Source: an uncultured Blautia sp.
GTDB lineage: Bacteria > Bacillota > Clostridia > Lachnospirales > Lachnospiraceae
Reading direction: 5' to 3'
Assembly: GCA_946557785.1 (NCBI GenBank)
Contig: CAMNTH010000004.1
Location: 1 to 64,000 of the forward strand
DNA: 64,000 nucleotides
The stretch's first letter is position 1, and the number at the start of each line of letters is the position of its first letter. Of the stretch, positions 61,565 to 64,000 are shown piece after piece. The notes below the pieces were generated by a model. The model ran no database searches, was not told where the DNA came from, and was given only the letters and a program-made list of their open reading frames with translations. The translations under genes were made by a program, and so were the position numbers.

Positions 61565-62893
61565 TTATTCGTAATCTTTAATGAGTCCAATAATGTTTTC
61601 TCCAACTTCATCTGCGGAAGCACCCATTGCAAGGCTCTGCAGTGACTGACGAACAGTTGTCATCATATGAGATGCAATATCATAGTTTTCAATATCGCCG
61701 CGAACTTCCTGTGTCTCAGCAATGATCTCTGCTGCTTCTTTGCTTAAGTAGTTTCCGCCTTCTGTTGTTACATTTACACTCATAGGAGCCGGATAACCTT
61801 CTGCAAACATATTGGACATTTCTTCGCTTGTCATGTGTTTCAGGAACAGAACGGAAGCAGCAACTTCTTCCGGATCGCCTGTGTTAACTGCATAATATGC
61901 TTCGTTTCCGCCGCCCATGTCATGGTATTTGAATTCTTCATTTACATATGGAAAACGAAGGGCATGGATTTTCTCGTTTTCAAACAGTTCCTGACCCGTA
62001 TGGTCTTCTGCGCAGTACCAGGTTCCCATAAACAGGAATGCGGAACCGCCGGTACCAAATGTAGATCTTTCCTGTCCGTCATCCAGACCAAGAAGGTTTG
62101 TTCCAAGATAGCCTTTGTCTACAGCGTCTTTGATCAAATTGTAAATCTGTTTCTGCTCTTCGCCGTCATAAGCAACTTCTCTTGTACCAAGTTTTTCAGC
62201 CATATCACAACCAAATGTTTTATAGTTTAGTGCAGTGTGCAGATGTCCGAAACGGTAAACATCTTTTTCACCCATTTCAAAAGGCTGAACTCCGTTGTTC
62301 TTTAAGGTTTCACAAGCCGCCATCAGATCGTCCCAGCTCTCTAAGGATGCAGGATCAATTCCGTTTTCATTGAGGATGTCCTCATTATAGAACAGCATAA
62401 CCTGGTATGCGGTATATGGTACACCATAAATTCCTTCATATCCATATGCAGTGAAATTAGTAAGACTTTCACCTAACGAGTTAAATCTTTCCGGCCAATC
62501 CGGATACTGCTCATAATAAGGAGTCATATCTACAATCAGATTCTGCTCAACAAAATCAAGTACTCTGGATCCGCCGTACTCTACGATTATGTTAGGCATG
62601 GATTTTTTATCTGCCATTAATACTGCTTCTGAGTTTTCCCATTCAGCCTCTGTCGGAATGTTAATACATTCTACTGTAATACCAGGGTATTTTTCCATAA
62701 AGGTATCTACCATATTCTGATATAATGGGCCGGAGATATCAGCCGCATCCCAGCGGGTATGTACTGTAATGGTTACGTCCTTAAATTCATGATTCTCAAT
62801 GTCGTAATCCACATTTTCCTCTGCGCAACACACAGTTCCCATGGATGCCGCCATAGCAAGAGACATCATAGCTGCAAGTAGTTTTTTCTTCAT
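61565..62893 (-). CDS. extracellular sugar-binding protein of the fucoside importer
   Basis: A 442-residue family 1 binding protein: VTITVHTRWDAADISGPLYQ, YPGITVECINIPTEAEWENS and GIYGVPYTAYQVMLFYNEDI. Signal peptide of about 24 residues ending near VCCAEE; the cysteines are not in a good lipobox (TVCC), so lipid anchoring is doubtful. First gene of the operon with three GH29 enzymes, hence probably specific for fucosylated oligosaccharides. Confidence 0.88.
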   Translation of the reverse strand: MKKKLLAAMMSLAMAASMGTVCCAEENVDYDIENHEFKDVTITVHTRWDAADISGPLYQNMVDTFMEKYPGITVECINIPTEAEWENSEAVLMADKKSMPNIIVEYGGSRVLDFVEQNLIVDMTPYYEQYPDWPERFNSLGESLTNFTAYGYEGIYGVPYTAYQVMLFYNEDILNENGIDPASLESWDDLMAACETLKNNGVQPFEMGEKDVYRFGHLHTALNYKTFGCDMAEKLGTREVAYDGEEQKQIYNLIKDAVDKGYLGTNLLGLDDGQERSTFGTGGSAFLFMGTWYCAEDHTGQELFENEKIHALRFPYVNEEFKYHDMGGGNEAYYAVNTGDPEEVAASVLFLKHMTSEEMSNMFAEGYPAPMSVNVTTEGGNYLSKEAAEIIAETQEVRGDIENYDIASHMMTTVRQSLQSLAMGASADEVGENIIGLIKDYE

Positions 62894-62949
62894 TTTGTTT
62901 ACCTCCTTGGTGTTCTCTGATATCCGGCTTCCAGCCGAATATGTTTTGT

Positions 62950-62963
62950 GTAAAACGTTTCGT
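62950..62963. promoter_or_regulatory. LacI-type operator
   Basis: AAACGTTT (62953-62960) is a perfect 8-bp palindrome with central CG, in the wider context GTAAAACGTTTCGTTTT. It lies about 18 bp downstream of the predicted -10 box, in the position of a roadblock repressor site. The partial LacI-family gene at the right edge is the obvious candidate binder; a catabolite-response element is another possibility. Confidence 0.55.
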
Positions 62964-62977
62964 TTTTTGATGTAACT

Positions 62978-63006
62978 ATCATATAATATAGTAATAGATT
63001 TTTCAA
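62978..63006 (-). promoter_or_regulatory. promoter of the fucoside operon
   Basis: On the minus strand TTGAAA (63001-63006) and TATGAT (62978-62983) with a 17-bp spacer, 85 bp upstream of the binding-protein gene. Confidence 0.65.
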
Positions 63007-63300
63007 GCTTTTTTCGATTTTTATATCATTTTTTATATTTTTGACAATTATATTTATCTATTTTTATGTACTATGCTGAAAAAATAAAATTAAATCGTTT
63101 TTTATTTTTATTAATTTTTTACAAAAAAAGAACCAAGCACTTTTATCCAGCTCCTGGTTCTTTTTCTTTATCCATATACGATATATACCCCATATATTAC
63201 CAGCGGAGCATATCTATGAACGCTTATCACAGCCATTACTGCACAAGCAATCTTGAATCGATGGTATCTGCGGAAGTCTTTCCTGTACCTCTTCCTGGTC
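63007..63300. other. intergenic stretch between the LacI gene and the fucoside promoter
   Basis: AT-rich DNA with one terminator (63125-63165). A plus-strand reading frame from 63066 runs antisense into the LacI gene, lacks a ribosome-binding site and resembles nothing, so I see no gene here. Confidence 0.6.
63125..63165 (-). terminator. terminator of the LacI-family gene
   Basis: AAAAAGAACCA and TGGTTCTTTTT form an 11-bp stem with a 19-nt loop. On the minus strand a run of T follows. It isolates the regulator from the fucoside operon downstream. Confidence 0.75.
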
Positions 63301-64000
63301 TTATTTTCCTTTTTCGATCATTCCGCAGTCCCTGTCCGTTTTCTTCCTGCATTCCTTATTTCCATTCTTCGAAGGAGACCCACACATGTGAAGAACCGAA
63401 TCCCGATAGATACATTCCGGTTTCAGGCGGATTCTCCTGGGATAGTCATCATAGTCCCCATTCATTCTGCGGATCAGAAGCTCACAGGCTGCGTCCGCCA
63501 TTTCTGTTAAAGGCTGGCACACAGCAGTAAGCTTGGGACGTACCATAACAGAAAGCTCAAAGTCATCAAAGCACACGATTGACAGCTCTTCAGGCACTTT
63601 TATCCCCAACTCATAAACTGCTTCCATAACACCTATGCATGTATTATAGTTTGCAGCGAAAACAGCAGTCGGCCGTTCCTTTCGCTGCCATAATTCTTTC
63701 ATTCCAAGATAACCGCTTTCACTCTTATAGTCTCCCTGGATCATGTAATCCTCGTTCACCGGAATACCATAGTCCTCCATTACACGAAGATAACCCTTCT
63801 TTCTTTCAATCGCAGTCTGAGATTCGTCCATACCATTGATGGCGGCAATCCTCCTATGGCCTGCCTTGATCAAATGTTCAATGACCTCATAGGCCCCGCC
63901 TGTGCAGTCCACCTGCACACAGTCCGTATCTACGGCCGTATGGCATTCTTCCATGATCACCACTGGGATATCCGCCTCCCTTGCCCTTCGGATATAGTCC
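63301..64000 (-). CDS. LacI-family regulator, C-terminal part (cut by window edge)
   Basis: The visible part, open to the window edge, is the effector domain of a LacI/GalR repressor: DYIRRAREADIPVVIMEECH, GGAYEVIEHLIKAGHRRIAA, TAVFAANYNTCIGVMEAVYE, ELSIVCFDDFELSVMVRPKL and TAVCQPLTEMADAACELLI. The helix-turn-helix lies beyond the edge. The last 25 residues are a charged tail not typical of the family. Located upstream of the fucoside operon in the same direction, so it is probably its repressor. Confidence 0.88.
   Translation of the reverse strand, partial: DYIRRAREADIPVVIMEECHTAVDTDCVQVDCTGGAYEVIEHLIKAGHRRIAAINGMDESQTAIERKKGYLRVMEDYGIPVNEDYMIQGDYKSESGYLGMKELWQRKERPTAVFAANYNTCIGVMEAVYELGIKVPEELSIVCFDDFELSVMVRPKLTAVCQPLTEMADAACELLIRRMNGDYDDYPRRIRLKPECIYRDSVLHMCGSPSKNGNKECRKKTDRDCGMIEKGK

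Noticed and set aside
63066-63530. 154-codon plus-strand frame
   Set aside because: Antisense to the LacI-family gene, begins in AT-rich intergenic DNA and crosses a terminator.

Overview
Kind of organism. The window reads as low-to-moderate GC Firmicutes DNA, most likely a gut Lachnospiraceae (Blautia/Ruminococcus-like; this is inference from gene style). Supporting signs are AGGAGG ribosome-binding sites, an L20-type leader before infC-rpmI-rplT with an AUU start for infC, families typical of Clostridia (DUF1836, DUF4364, DUF1540, YerC/TrpR-like), and several sugar ABC transporter/glycoside hydrolase operons.

Region 1, about 1-20,200: one end of an integrative conjugative element of the Tn1549/CTn type, read almost entirely on the minus strand. 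From the chromosome inwards it carries DUF6075, DUF3970, ParA, ParB, a RepA_N initiator, DUF6050, a small acidic protein, a small membrane protein, an XRE repressor, two sigma-region-4-like regulators, a radical-SAM-like protein, a 2,004-residue thioester/Cna-B adhesin, a Cys-rich protein, PcfB (DUF3801) and the first part of a VirD4 coupling protein. VirD4 is cut off where a second element, led by a large serine recombinase, begins. The middle of the element (about 9.0-13.9 kb) is a junkyard: IS256 and IS66 remnants, a frameshifted vapD fragment, a small plus-strand transcription unit, and an intact AT-rich two-gene cassette (membrane protein plus papain/C39-like protein) of unknown function. 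The element abuts the 3' end of rlmD (rumA), its likely attachment site.

Region 2, 20.2-32.2 kb: rlmD, a small acidic-tailed membrane protein, pcrA, a GH36 alpha-galactosidase operon (binding protein, two permeases, hydrolase) with a divergent AraC regulator, a DUF1836 gene and a YerC-like repressor.

Region 3, 32.2-43.4 kb: a long minus-strand sugar sensing and uptake operon: membrane-anchored binding protein, histidine kinase, AraC-type response regulator, two periplasmic-type binding proteins, sugar ABC ATPase and permease. A divergent YesL-like gene and a YhcC-type radical SAM gene face it.

Region 4, 43.4-55.5 kb: DUF4364, rarA, polysaccharide deacetylase, cytidylate-kinase-like protein, a complete branched-chain amino acid ABC system (livJ-H-M-G-F), infC-rpmI-rplT with its leader, an NSS-family symporter and a DUF1540 protein.

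Region 5, 55.5-64.0 kb: a fucoside utilisation operon with one ABC importer and three consecutive, different GH29 alpha-L-fucosidases lacking signal peptides, below a LacI-type regulator cut by the right edge.

Best leads: eight 23-bp iterons inside repA that are read in three successive frames; the two-gene protease/membrane cassette; a coupling protein split by a recombinase-bearing element; a radical-SAM homologue lacking the middle cluster cysteine and bracketed by paired 72-nt stem-loops; and an orphan 0.4-kb promoter-ORF-terminator unit.
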